NCBI RefSeq assembly: GCF_009901585.1
Contig: NZ_WXYO01000005.1
Coordinates: forward strand, 62,001 to 126,000
Direction of reading: 5' to 3'
Origin: Poritiphilus flavus
GTDB lineage: Bacteria; Bacteroidota; Bacteroidia; Flavobacteriales; Flavobacteriaceae
DNA: 64,000 nt
A model generated the notes under the pieces. That model saw nothing but the letters and a program-made list of their open reading frames with translations, made no database searches and was not told the origin of the DNA. Below are positions 9,359-17,604 of the stretch, piece after piece (positions within the stretch are counted from its first letter, which is position 1; the number at the start of each line of letters is the position of its first letter). The position numbers and the translations under genes were made by a program.

Positions 9359-10222
9359 TCAAACAGCCTGATAATGCGCCTCAAATACCGGGATCATGTT
9401 TCTGGAGACCGTAACAATCTCATCGGAATTCTGAAGTTGCAAGCGGTAGCCCTGGGCATTGCCGCTAACGGAACTAACGTAATTCATGTTAACCAGATAA
9501 GAACGGTGCGTTCGAACGATATAGTTCAGAGAGGCCAATTGATGCTCAAGGTCCTTAATGGAGATCCGTTTAAGTAGTTTTTCTATTGAATCATTGTTTA
9601 GAAGACAGATCTCCACATAATTCCCTTCCGAGCGCGCAAAAATGAATTCCCGGCTTTCCAGGTGAAAGTCGTCACTCTTTAAATGTGTTTTTATAAAGAT
9701 CTTACTGTTGTCTACTACCTCCTTTTGCCTTCTTTCAAGGTTACTGGCCTTTTGCATGTTTCTGTAATAAAGCCTGCTGAAATTGGCGGGGACCAGAATG
9801 AGAATAAAAAGGATCCCTACCATAAAAGTGTTCCTGACTTCCTCGATCAGATACCCCAGACACCAGTTATAAGGATTGTCATAAATAATATCCCTGATCA
9901 GGAATTGTCCTATTCCGGTGAACAATAAGAAGGTTGCGAGCGTTGCAATCTCCTTACCCACATTCCAATTATTTCTAAGTCGTGGAAAAACCCTAAAAAA
10001 CAGGAAAACAAGAAAAAACAAGAATAGCGCCGTAAGGGTGTGAACAAAGGATATCGCCAAATAACTCATTCTATGTTCTGCCGTATTCACATTGAATGGC
10101 ATAAAGAAGTAATTGAATCCAAACCCCATTAGAAAGAGTATGCCGAGAATGATGAAAAATGACTTTCCCTCGTAATAGAAGGGGTAGGGTTGTTTTATAA
10201 ACTTTCGGACAGCAAAGCTCAT
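9359..10222 (-). CDS. Membrane-anchored LytTR-type transcriptional regulator
   Basis: A 287-residue protein. Four hydrophobic segments span about residues 22-150, followed by a linker and a LytTR DNA-binding domain from about 190 to the end. Hallmarks are FIFARSEGNYVEI, the SIKDLEHQL helix and IVRTHRSYLVNMNYV. This is the Bacteroidota architecture in which a membrane sensor is fused straight to LytTR without a receiver domain. It sits 14 nt upstream of nothing on its own strand but just downstream of a 37-codon membrane-protein ORF, which may be functionally linked. Signal unknown. Confidence 0.88.
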   Translation of the reverse strand: MSFAVRKFIKQPYPFYYEGKSFFIILGILFLMGFGFNYFFMPFNVNTAEHRMSYLAISFVHTLTALFLFFLVFLFFRVFPRLRNNWNVGKEIATLATFLLFTGIGQFLIRDIIYDNPYNWCLGYLIEEVRNTFMVGILFILILVPANFSRLYYRNMQKASNLERRQKEVVDNSKIFIKTHLKSDDFHLESREFIFARSEGNYVEICLLNNDSIEKLLKRISIKDLEHQLASLNYIVRTHRSYLVNMNYVSSVSGNAQGYRLQLQNSDEIVTVSRNMIPVFEAHYQAV

Positions 10223-10236
10223 AGGCTACGGCAGAA

Positions 10237-10350
10237 TTACCTTTTAAACCTTCTTCTTCGGCGAACTCTATTGATCAGATATACCACTACTACCAAGAGG
10301 GCCAGCAGGGGAAGGACAATATCACTATTAATGAAATTCAGAATATCCAT
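10237..10350 (-). CDS. Small single-pass membrane protein with arginine-rich tail (37 aa)
   Basis: The ATG at 10350 opens a 37-codon ORF: MDILNFINSDIV, a hydrophobic stretch rich in L and V, then the tail NRVRRRRRFKR. One transmembrane helix (about residues 11-26) followed by a block of positive charge predicts an N-out/C-in orientation. It fills most of the 133-nt gap between the enoyl-CoA hydratase gene (6 nt upstream) and the LytTR gene (14 nt downstream), all on one strand. That tight spacing supports a real gene. Function unknown. Confidence 0.6.
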   Translation of the reverse strand: MDILNFINSDIVLPLLALLVVVVYLINRVRRRRRFKR

Positions 10351-10355
10351 AAGTC

Positions 10356-11141
10356 TTATTTCTTAAATGCGCTTAAGGCCGACTTGGTTTCTTCGGAAAG
10401 TGCGAGCCTTCCGGACATTTCTGCCCGTTTTTCCAGCAGATCACCCCAATCTTCCGTGCCTTCCCACAGAACCTGTTTCATCTTTTGCAGGGCCTGAGGG
10501 TTGTAAGAAGCCAGTTTTTGGCATAAGAAATGAATTTCTTTATCCATGGTCTTGATATCCTCAAAAACCTTTGAAAACAAACCTTTTTCCTGTGCCCAAT
10601 AGGCGTTCTTCCATTCTGTAGGGGCGAGCGCCATTTCGGCTAGTCCTGCTTTTCCGATCTTTCGTTCTACAGCCGGGGCAATAACCAGAGGTGCAATTCC
10701 GATAGTTAATTCGGACAGCCTGGTGGCAGCTGCCACCGTTGCCACGGCGTAATCACAGGCCGCTATCAGCCCTACACCTCCACCAACGGCCTTGCCTTGG
10801 ATCCTTCCCACTATGGGTTTGGTACATTGACGCATGGCATTGATTACTTTGGCGAATCCCCCGAAAAACCGCTTTCCTTCCTCCAGGTTGGAGATGCTTA
10901 TCAACTCATCAAAAGAAGCACCCGCACAAAAAGCCCTGTCCCCTTCAGATCTTAAGAGGATCAAGGAAACCTCATCGGCCTCCGAAAGTTTGTCAAATTC
11001 TTTGGCTAATCGGTCCAGCAGTTCTCCTACAAAGGAATTACTGGCCGGATGGCCGAATTCTACTGTTGCGACCCGGTCTTCTATCTTGGTATAAAGGCTT
11101 CCGTTTTGCCTGTCTGTCCCCATGACTGTTGTTTTATCCAA
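10356..11141 (-). CDS. Enoyl-CoA hydratase/isomerase family protein
   Basis: A 261-residue crotonase-fold protein. The first oxyanion-hole segment is FCAGASFDEL and the second KAVGGGVGLIAACDYAVA, where the GGG loop is intact. Flanking TRLSELTIGIAP fits the family. It could act in fatty-acid or branched-chain degradation; substrate not deducible. MATE gene, this gene, the 37-aa membrane protein and the LytTR gene lie head-to-tail with gaps of 2, 5 and 14 nt, so they probably form one transcript. Confidence 0.88.
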   Translation of the reverse strand: MDKTTVMGTDRQNGSLYTKIEDRVATVEFGHPASNSFVGELLDRLAKEFDKLSEADEVSLILLRSEGDRAFCAGASFDELISISNLEEGKRFFGGFAKVINAMRQCTKPIVGRIQGKAVGGGVGLIAACDYAVATVAAATRLSELTIGIAPLVIAPAVERKIGKAGLAEMALAPTEWKNAYWAQEKGLFSKVFEDIKTMDKEIHFLCQKLASYNPQALQKMKQVLWEGTEDWGDLLEKRAEMSGRLALSEETKSALSAFKK

Positions 11142-11143
11142 AA

Positions 11144-12478
11144 TTAAGCCTTTTGCAAAAGCGGGCGAAATTTTCGCCTAAACTTGAATACCAGGGCCCC
11201 ACCGCGGATGGCCATCCAGACTACAAAGGCTATCCAAATTCCGGCCAGCCCCCATCCCATGATCTTCCCCAGGAAGAGTACGGGCACAAAACCCAAAAAT
11301 GTGGCCAAGATCAGTACATTTCTCAGATAACGCATTTCGCCAAGTCCCTTAAAAAGCCCGTCAAGCACAAAAGCAACGGTATTCATAGGAAAGCCGAGCA
11401 GTACTATAAAGAAAACCGAATAGAAAGTATTCAGGACGATCGCTTCGTTGGAGAACAGCTCACCGGCCTGCCGGTAAAATACAAATCCCAAAAAGGTAAG
11501 TACCAAACTTACAGCTCCGCCGTACCAGCTTATTTTTTGTGCAAGTTTCCAAAGGCCATTGTAGTCTTTTGCCCCCAATAGTCGCCCTCCCAGAATGTTC
11601 CCCGCTGCTCCGTAACCATCGATAAAGAAAGCCGCGAAAAGCCAAAGATTGATCGCAATGGTATGGGCACCAATGACGGCATCTCCCAATGCTGTTGCCT
11701 CCCTTACCGCCAGTATCAGAGCGGTATTCAGGGCTATGGCCCGAACAAAAAGGTTGAGGCTCATCACTACAAGTCGACCCAGTTCCGGATGTATGGGAAA
11801 GCGAAGTCTCAGACTGATGTCCGTCTTCGTTACCAGGAGTATAAATGCCATTATTGCCATTACCCCCTGAGCAATGAGACTTGCCCATGCGGCACCTTCC
11901 AGATGCATAGGTTCAATAAAGCCGTCATATCCGTAGACCAGTAAAAAATCCAGAATAATGTTGAGGACCGCCCCTACTATGGCTATAAGCATGGGCCAAA
12001 AGGTATTCTGCAATCCGCGGAAAATCCCCATTACGGCAAAAACGAACAGCGTTAACGGAAATCCCCATACCCTGATGTCATAATAGGCAACGCAGTATTC
12101 CAGGATCTTTCCGGAGGCGTTGAGAAGAATAAAGATCTCTTCACGAATAAAAATTGTGGAAAGCAAAAGGATACCACTCAGGGAGATATTAAAGAAAATT
12201 GCCTGGGCGGGCAGTGCTCTGACTTCGCTCAATTTACCGGCACCCAGGTACTGGGAAATTATGGCGGAAATTGCACTACGGGTCTGTCCGAGGATCCAGA
12301 TCAGCATGGACAAAAAAGACCCTACGATCCCCACTGCTGCCAGAGACTCAATACCATCAATCGGAATATTCCCTACAATCGCGGTATCCGTAATGGACAA
12401 AATGGGTTCGGCGATCCCGGCAATTGTGGCGGGTACGGCCAGCTTGTTTATTGTCTTACGGTTTATTACTGCTTTCAA
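11144..12478 (-). CDS. MATE family efflux transporter
   Basis: A 444-residue, twelve-helix protein of the multidrug and toxic compound extrusion family (DinF-like branch). It exports organic cations or other compounds by Na+ or H+ antiport. The N-terminal IAGIAEPILSITDTAIVG and the repeat-half signature near AHTIAINLWLFAAFFIDGYG are characteristic. First gene of the group leading to the LytTR regulator. Divergent from the universal stress gene across a 177-nt spacer. Confidence 0.9.
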   Translation of the reverse strand: MKAVINRKTINKLAVPATIAGIAEPILSITDTAIVGNIPIDGIESLAAVGIVGSFLSMLIWILGQTRSAISAIISQYLGAGKLSEVRALPAQAIFFNISLSGILLLSTIFIREEIFILLNASGKILEYCVAYYDIRVWGFPLTLFVFAVMGIFRGLQNTFWPMLIAIVGAVLNIILDFLLVYGYDGFIEPMHLEGAAWASLIAQGVMAIMAFILLVTKTDISLRLRFPIHPELGRLVVMSLNLFVRAIALNTALILAVREATALGDAVIGAHTIAINLWLFAAFFIDGYGAAGNILGGRLLGAKDYNGLWKLAQKISWYGGAVSLVLTFLGFVFYRQAGELFSNEAIVLNTFYSVFFIVLLGFPMNTVAFVLDGLFKGLGEMRYLRNVLILATFLGFVPVLFLGKIMGWGLAGIWIAFVVWMAIRGGALVFKFRRKFRPLLQKA

Positions 12479-12583
12479 GATTGATAATTCTAATAATTTG
12501 GCCTACTGCAACGATTGATTTTCCGCGAGTTACAAACAAAATCATTGGCTAAATGAGTTTCTTTAACATTCGGGGATTTCCAG

Positions 12584-12591
12584 TATCTTTG
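12584..12591 (+). promoter_or_regulatory. Promoter -7 element upstream of the universal stress gene
   Basis: TATCTTTG matches the Bacteroidota -7 consensus TAnnTTTG exactly and is followed by GCACTGCAG, 64 nt before the start codon. The upstream -33 box is weak (TTTCTTT-like). Confidence 0.6.
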
Positions 12592-12655
12592 CACTGCAGA
12601 TGAACATGCCGGTGCCCGATAAAGACGCAAATTTAGACTAATAAATCCTAATCCT

Positions 12656-13453
12656 ATGAAGAATATCCTGGTACCCATTGGCACCTCTCCAAATTCTCAT
12701 GAAACCTTGCAGTACGCTGTAGATTTCGCATCTCAATTTTCCGCGCAATTGTTTGCCCTTGATGTTTTTAACTTTTCTGCCGGGGCTGGTGCACTGGCCA
12801 ATATTGGAGAAAAAGTAGAACAAAGCACCAAAGACCGGTTAAAGGGTGTAATTGACCAGGTAGATGCCAAGGGTGTGGACATAAAGATCGCCACTTACAA
12901 AGGGGATCTGGTAGACGGGCTTAAAGACATCAACAAAGAGTTGGGGATAGACCTGATCATCATCGCACCAAGAAGCAACGACATCAAAGAGGAACTCTAT
13001 CTTGGAAATACTTCAGGAGCCATTATTAAGAAGACCAATATCCCAACCTTGATAGTGCCCAAGGGTACCGTATTTGAACCCTTTAAGGTAGCGCTAACCG
13101 CCTTTGGTTCCGGTGTCTTAAAACGCAAGCGCGCTTTGGATCCGCTCATAACCATGAAGAACAGGTTCCGATTCAAGGTAAACTTACTTCTTGTTAAGAA
13201 TCCCGGATATTCCGATGAGGACCTTAAGGTAAACACGGCCTTAATGGATATTAGCTCCCAAATGACAATAACGGAGCACGCCAATACCTATCTGGGGGTA
13301 CTGGAACATTTTCAGGCTCAGCATCCGGATCTGCTTTGTGTTTTTCGACGGAAACGAGGCTTTTTTAAGAACCTCTGGGAAAAGAATACGGTTCCAAAAT
13401 CTGAGTTTTCAGCCCGTATTCCCGTGTTGATCCTTAGTGTTAAGAAGGACTGA
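12656..13453 (+). CDS. Universal stress protein (tandem domain)
   Basis: A 265-residue protein starting with NILVPIGTSPNSHETL, a typical USP beta strand and loop. GNTSGAIIKKTNIPTLIVPKG near residues 121-141 is the nucleotide-binding end of the first UspA domain. The second half (about 150-265) resembles a degenerate second USP domain without a clear ATP loop, as in many flavobacterial paralogues. Likely a cytoplasmic stress or energy-limitation protein. Own promoter candidate 64 nt upstream. Confidence 0.85.
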   Translation: MKNILVPIGTSPNSHETLQYAVDFASQFSAQLFALDVFNFSAGAGALANIGEKVEQSTKDRLKGVIDQVDAKGVDIKIATYKGDLVDGLKDINKELGIDLIIIAPRSNDIKEELYLGNTSGAIIKKTNIPTLIVPKGTVFEPFKVALTAFGSGVLKRKRALDPLITMKNRFRFKVNLLLVKNPGYSDEDLKVNTALMDISSQMTITEHANTYLGVLEHFQAQHPDLLCVFRRKRGFFKNLWEKNTVPKSEFSARIPVLILSVKKD

Positions 13454-13473
13454 TCCAAATTTCATCAATGCGA

Positions 13474-13505
13474 TTTTGAAACTAATTTAAAAATTGGTTT
13501 CTTTG
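13474..13505 (+). promoter_or_regulatory. Promoter of the tRNA-Ala / GIY-YIG locus
   Basis: TTTTG (13474-13478), a 19-nt spacer, then TTTCTTTG (13498-13505), one mismatch from TAnnTTTG. The spacing equals that seen upstream of ompA and of small-RNA copy 1. The predicted start falls at about 13511-13512, exactly where the 28-nt repeats begin. No other good promoter is seen nearer to the intact tRNA, so this one probably drives the whole locus. Confidence 0.6.
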
Positions 13506-13511
13506 CTGTTC

Positions 13512-13595
13512 CTTTTAAAAAGAGGGATTAGCTCGGCTTCTTTTATTGCGAGAGCCTAGCTCAGTTCCTTTTATTTCGGGGGATTAGCTCAGCTG
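13512..13595 (+). repeat. Three imperfect 28-nt tandem repeats of tRNA leader plus tRNA 5' end
   Basis: Units at 13512-13539, 13540-13567 and 13568-13595. Each begins CTTTTA and contains TAGCTC at exactly 28-nt steps (13529, 13557, 13585). Units 1 and 2 each match unit 3 at 21 of 28 positions. The third unit ends in GGGGGATTAGCTCAGCTG, identical to the first 18 nt of the intact tRNA-Ala downstream, so the units are decayed copies of transcript leader plus tRNA acceptor/D-arm. Confidence 0.8.
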
Positions 13596-13638
13596 GCTAC
13601 CCGCCCGTACCGAACGCTACGTTCGGGCGGGGAGCGCT
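13578..13638 (+). pseudogene. tRNA-Ala 5' stub interrupted by a hairpin
   Basis: Positions 13578-13599 equal nucleotides 1-22 of the intact tRNA-Ala (13894-13915). A 32-nt insert follows, and 13632-13638 (GAGCGCT) continues with nucleotides 23-29 of the same tRNA. The fragment thus holds the 5' acceptor strand and the D-arm, with the insert between the D-loop and the 3' strand of the D-stem. It then diverges (CAAAAGCATG against TGCATGG). It cannot fold as a tRNA. Confidence 0.85.
13600..13631. repeat. 32-nt inverted repeat inserted in the tRNA stub D-loop
   Basis: Arms CCCGCCC (13600-13606) and GGGCGGG (13625-13631) pair perfectly. Inside them GAACG (13612-13616) pairs with CGTTC (13620-13624) across a CTA loop, leaving a 5-nt bulge. 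The hairpin ends 14 nt before the GIY-YIG start codon, so it may affect translation initiation or RNA processing. Confidence 0.75.
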
Positions 13639-13645
13639 CAAAAGC

Positions 13646-13968
<323 letters not shown>

Positions 13969-14010
13969 AAAAGCCCTCCACAGCTCAGGCAAAGGAGGGC
14001 TTTTCTTTTC
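13969..14010 (+). terminator. Rho-independent terminator after tRNA-Ala
   Basis: Perfect 11-bp stem AAAAGCCCTCC (13969-13979) with GGAGGGCTTTT (13994-14004), then a pyrimidine-rich tail. It ends the tRNA transcript, so the SDR gene downstream needs its own promoter. Confidence 0.88.
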
Positions 14011-14062
14011 AATTACCGACAGCATAGCAATTCAATACAGGCTGTCTTTTTTTAAACAGAAA

Positions 14063-14785
14063 ATGAAGTATATGGATAGTCTTAAAGATAAGGTAGCTTA
14101 TATAACCGGAGGATCTAAAGGAATAGGCTACGGCGTGGCCAAATCGCTTCTTGATGCAGGTATGAGGGTGGCGATCAGTGGCCGGTCCAGGGATAGTATT
14201 GAACAGGCCGTCAAAGATCTTGGTTCCTCCGACAGGGTTTTAGGATTGGTTTCCGATGTAAGCGTCCCAGAGGATGAAAACCGGGCAATTAAAGATATTC
14301 TGGCAAAGTGGGGCCAGGTAGATTTGGTGCTCGCTAATGCGGGTGTGGGTCATTTTGCGCCTGTTGAGGAATTGGAGTACGATGCCTGGCACAATATGAT
14401 CAATACCAACCTTAACGGGGTATTCCATACACTAAAAGCCGCCATTCCAGCGCTTAAAAACTCCAAGGGATACTATATGACCCTGGCAAGCCTTGCCGGG
14501 ACCAATTTCTTTGCTACAGCAGCCGGGTATAACGCTACAAAATTTGGTGTTGTCGGGTTTACACAAGCAGCTATGCTCGACCTCAGGAAATACGATATAA
14601 AGGTCACTACTATAATGCCGGGTTCGGTGGCGACTTATTTTAACAATAATGAGCCGTCAGAGAAGGACGCGTGGAAAATACAGCCGGAAGATATCGGGCA
14701 GTTGGTTGTGGACTTGTTGCTTATGCCGGCCAGGACATTGCCTAGTAAGGTGGAGATGAGGCCAAGTCGTCCGGACAAAAAGTAA
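14063..14785 (+). CDS. Short-chain dehydrogenase/reductase
   Basis: An SDR of about 240 residues. The cofactor-binding motif TGGSKGIGYG lies close to the N terminus, NAGVGHF follows mid-protein, and the catalytic Ser and YNATK motif come later. Likely an NAD(P)-dependent oxidoreductase; substrate unknown. The ATG at 14063 (MKYMDSLKD) is preferred, with 14072 as an alternative, because an in-frame extension upstream runs through the terminator and the tRNA. Convergent with the AddB-like gene. Confidence 0.88.
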   Translation: MKYMDSLKDKVAYITGGSKGIGYGVAKSLLDAGMRVAISGRSRDSIEQAVKDLGSSDRVLGLVSDVSVPEDENRAIKDILAKWGQVDLVLANAGVGHFAPVEELEYDAWHNMINTNLNGVFHTLKAAIPALKNSKGYYMTLASLAGTNFFATAAGYNATKFGVVGFTQAAMLDLRKYDIKVTTIMPGSVATYFNNNEPSEKDAWKIQPEDIGQLVVDLLLMPARTLPSKVEMRPSRPDKK

Positions 14786-14788
14786 CCC

Positions 14789-17539
14789 TTAAACTTCCTT
14801 TTCTTTAAACGGAATTTCCGGATCACAGATTTCTGAAATCAGACGGATCAACTGCTCCTTAAAGCGATCCAGTACAGTCTGAACTATAGCCATGTCCTTG
14901 CTGCGACTGCCTTTTTTCTCTTTGGTAGCGAATGGAAGAAATCCTGATTTTAGGTTCTTAAAGGAGATTACGCCAGCATTAATTGGTGTAATAATGGGGT
15001 CTTTATGATATAGAAGGACATAACAAAGTAATTGGAAAGCCTTACTCTTGTCGTATTGCTCAATGAGATCTGCCCAGTCTATCAACTCAAGATCAGAATG
15101 GGAAACGCTTCCGGTTTTGTAATCAATAATGCGGAGAAGCCCGTCTTTTTCATCTATACGGTCAACGGTGCCTTTTAGCACAACCTCATGCTCAAAACTC
15201 GGGATGCTTAGGCTGAGTTGCTCGCGTAATTCCAGAGCCAGGATCTTGATGCGGTGCTTTTTAACTTCAAGGATCTCCTGATCCACAAAGTTTTCTATGT
15301 ACCGTAGGATTACGTTAAATGCGATGAGGTTTTTTCCTCTTTTGATGGGTGTTTTGGAGTAGTATCGAACAAAACAGCTTTCAACCACGCTCTTAATATC
15401 TGGTTTCAGTGCTTTTAAGGCATCTTCAGAAAGGAATTGACCTATAAAGGGTTTGTACAGTACTTCCAAAGCGTGATGAACGATAGTTCCCATGGTGTTG
15501 GCTGCAATGGTTTCTTCCACTTCAGCCACTTCCCTTATCCCAAGGATCTCCACCTTATAAAACTCCATGGGGTTTCTGATATATCGGGCCAGGGCCGTTG
15601 GAGAGAAACCAGACAGGGCGCGCTGCTGAATTTTCTCCAGCAGGTCCCGATCTTTTGAAATTTCAAGTGTCATATCGGTAGATGGATGTACCTCTGGTGA
15701 GGCTATAATATGGCTGAGCTCGTGCTGCTTGTTCGATTCGGTCAGCAGCTGTGCAATTAACCTGCTCCGCTCTCCTCCTTCCAGCACATCCGGTTCCGTG
15801 TTATAGAGCAGGAAAATGTTCTTAGCCCTTTGAAGAAGCCGGTAGAAGTGATACGTATATACCGCATCTTTTTCTTTGTAGGTAGGCAGGCCAAACTCTT
15901 TTTTTATGTCAAAAGGAATGAAGGAATTATTGGATTTCCCCGAAGGCAGTATACCTTCGTTGACGGAGGTAATTATTACGGTCTCAAAATCCAGGTTCCT
16001 GCTTTCCAGCATACCCATTAACTGTAAACCTTCAAGGGGTTCTCCCCGGAAATCAACGGTCTCAGACCGCAACAATTCATTGTAAAGCGCGGCGAGGGAT
16101 CTTAAGTCCTTTAAAAAAGGGTAGCTACTGATCAAGGTCTTAAGTTGCGTAAAAAGGCTGTTAAACTCGTACAGGTATTCCAGTCCGAGGGGGTTTGCCC
16201 GCTTCTGAAATTCGGATTTCAGCATGGAGATCAACAAAATGCAATGGTCCACAAAAGCCTCCGGGTTCTGGGTATTCTCGAAAAAAAGAACCTCAACCAG
16301 ACTTTCCGGAATGAGATTCAGGGACTGAAGTCGTGGAATATCCACAAAAACCCAGTTCTCTTCCTTGAGCCTTACCTGGAATAATGCAAGGACATCAGGA
16401 TCTCTCTTTTCTGAGAAAAAGACCTGGAGATAGTTGTGTGTCAGTAATGCCAGGACGTTCTTGTAGAACCACCCCTGGGAGTCTTTGGTAAGGTGCAGCT
16501 CAAAGAACTGGGAAAACAGATCAGCTACCGGGGTTTTGAAGAGCGGGTATCCCATGGTTATGTTTACGCCATCTACCGTTTTGGGGATGGAATTCACCAG
16601 TGGATTCAAAAGGGTTTCATCTCCGAGTACAACCGCGGCTCGTTTTAGATCAAAATGGCCAGGGGCATTTGCTTCAAGGAGTTCGCCTACGTATTTCACC
16701 TGGGCAACGCTCTTTGGAGTCCCTATGATATTAATTTTCTTTTTCGAAAGATATTGATTCGATAGCCCCTTGAGGTCCTTGCCTTTCAGGAAATCCCAGC
16801 TTTTGATATGCTGCCGTATAAAGTGTCCCGCATCGTGAACGGGATCTTCTGTAAAGTGCACATCGGTATCCCAATAAATGCTTCCTTTGCCTTCGGATAA
16901 GATCTTCTGAATGATTTGGCTTTCCGCGGTGTTAAGCGCGTTAAATCCGATAAAAATAGTGGTCTTATTTGAGGTGTTTTTAAGATAACCCTCCAGCTCT
17001 GCGCAGGCTGTTCGGTAAATCAGGCCCTGGTATCCTATATGTTTTTTTAATAGGGCGGTTTTGAATTTTTCATACAGGGATTCAAGGGAATTCCAGAACT
17101 CCATATAATTTTTCAGCATTCCGGAGTTTTCGGGATTTAGTGACCAGTGGTTGACTTCCTGAACCGCACTCAGATAACCAAAGATCTTCTGTGGATCGAC
17201 CAGATAACGGTCAATCTCATTAAAATCCTGGAGAACCACCTGACCCCATTTGGTGAACTCGTAAAAGCTGTCCTTTTGGCCATCGCCACTGCTTGAATAG
17301 GTTTGATATAGCTCAAACAACAAAAGCGTATTGGAGGCGTAATGCAATCCGGAGATCTTTTCAATAAAGGATTCTATGCTATATATCTCGGGAGCGAAAG
17401 AGGTTTGGGAAGCAGATCTTGCAATATAATTTTTGAGGAAAGTACCGGCTCTTTTACTGGGAAGGACCAGGGTCGTATCTGCTGAAATCAAGTCTTCGGA
17501 CCTTAACTCATCTACGACCTCTTCCAGAAAACTTTTCAT
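14789..17539 (-). CDS. AddB-like PD-(D/E)XK exonuclease/helicase subunit
   Basis: A 916-residue protein. The N terminus TLVLPSKRAGTFLKNYI resembles the degenerate, non-ATPase Walker region of AddB. A helicase-like core follows, and the C-terminal nuclease has GTVDRID and IIDYKTG near residue 810 with QLLCYVLLY after it. It likely partners the AddA-like protein encoded 2.8 kb upstream on the same strand in double-strand-break end processing. The cysteine ligands of the AddB iron-sulfur cluster found in Firmicutes are not apparent. Ends 3 nt from the convergent SDR gene. Confidence 0.85.
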   Translation of the reverse strand: MKSFLEEVVDELRSEDLISADTTLVLPSKRAGTFLKNYIARSASQTSFAPEIYSIESFIEKISGLHYASNTLLLFELYQTYSSSGDGQKDSFYEFTKWGQVVLQDFNEIDRYLVDPQKIFGYLSAVQEVNHWSLNPENSGMLKNYMEFWNSLESLYEKFKTALLKKHIGYQGLIYRTACAELEGYLKNTSNKTTIFIGFNALNTAESQIIQKILSEGKGSIYWDTDVHFTEDPVHDAGHFIRQHIKSWDFLKGKDLKGLSNQYLSKKKINIIGTPKSVAQVKYVGELLEANAPGHFDLKRAAVVLGDETLLNPLVNSIPKTVDGVNITMGYPLFKTPVADLFSQFFELHLTKDSQGWFYKNVLALLTHNYLQVFFSEKRDPDVLALFQVRLKEENWVFVDIPRLQSLNLIPESLVEVLFFENTQNPEAFVDHCILLISMLKSEFQKRANPLGLEYLYEFNSLFTQLKTLISSYPFLKDLRSLAALYNELLRSETVDFRGEPLEGLQLMGMLESRNLDFETVIITSVNEGILPSGKSNNSFIPFDIKKEFGLPTYKEKDAVYTYHFYRLLQRAKNIFLLYNTEPDVLEGGERSRLIAQLLTESNKQHELSHIIASPEVHPSTDMTLEISKDRDLLEKIQQRALSGFSPTALARYIRNPMEFYKVEILGIREVAEVEETIAANTMGTIVHHALEVLYKPFIGQFLSEDALKALKPDIKSVVESCFVRYYSKTPIKRGKNLIAFNVILRYIENFVDQEILEVKKHRIKILALELREQLSLSIPSFEHEVVLKGTVDRIDEKDGLLRIIDYKTGSVSHSDLELIDWADLIEQYDKSKAFQLLCYVLLYHKDPIITPINAGVISFKNLKSGFLPFATKEKKGSRSKDMAIVQTVLDRFKEQLIRLISEICDPEIPFKEKEV

Positions 17540-17550
17540 ACTTAAAAATA

Positions 17551-17580
17551 AAAAAAGCTCCGCATTTGCGGAGCTTTTTA
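17551..17580. terminator. Bidirectional Rho-independent terminator
   Basis: Perfect stem AAAAAGCTCCGC / GCGGAGCTTTTT with a 4-nt ATTT loop, flanked by A and T runs on the two sides. It lies 25 nt after the ompA stop (minus strand) and just before the AddB-like start, so it should insulate ompA from addB. Confidence 0.88.
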
Positions 17581-17604
17581 TTTATGATTAAGGGATTTAC
17601 CTCA

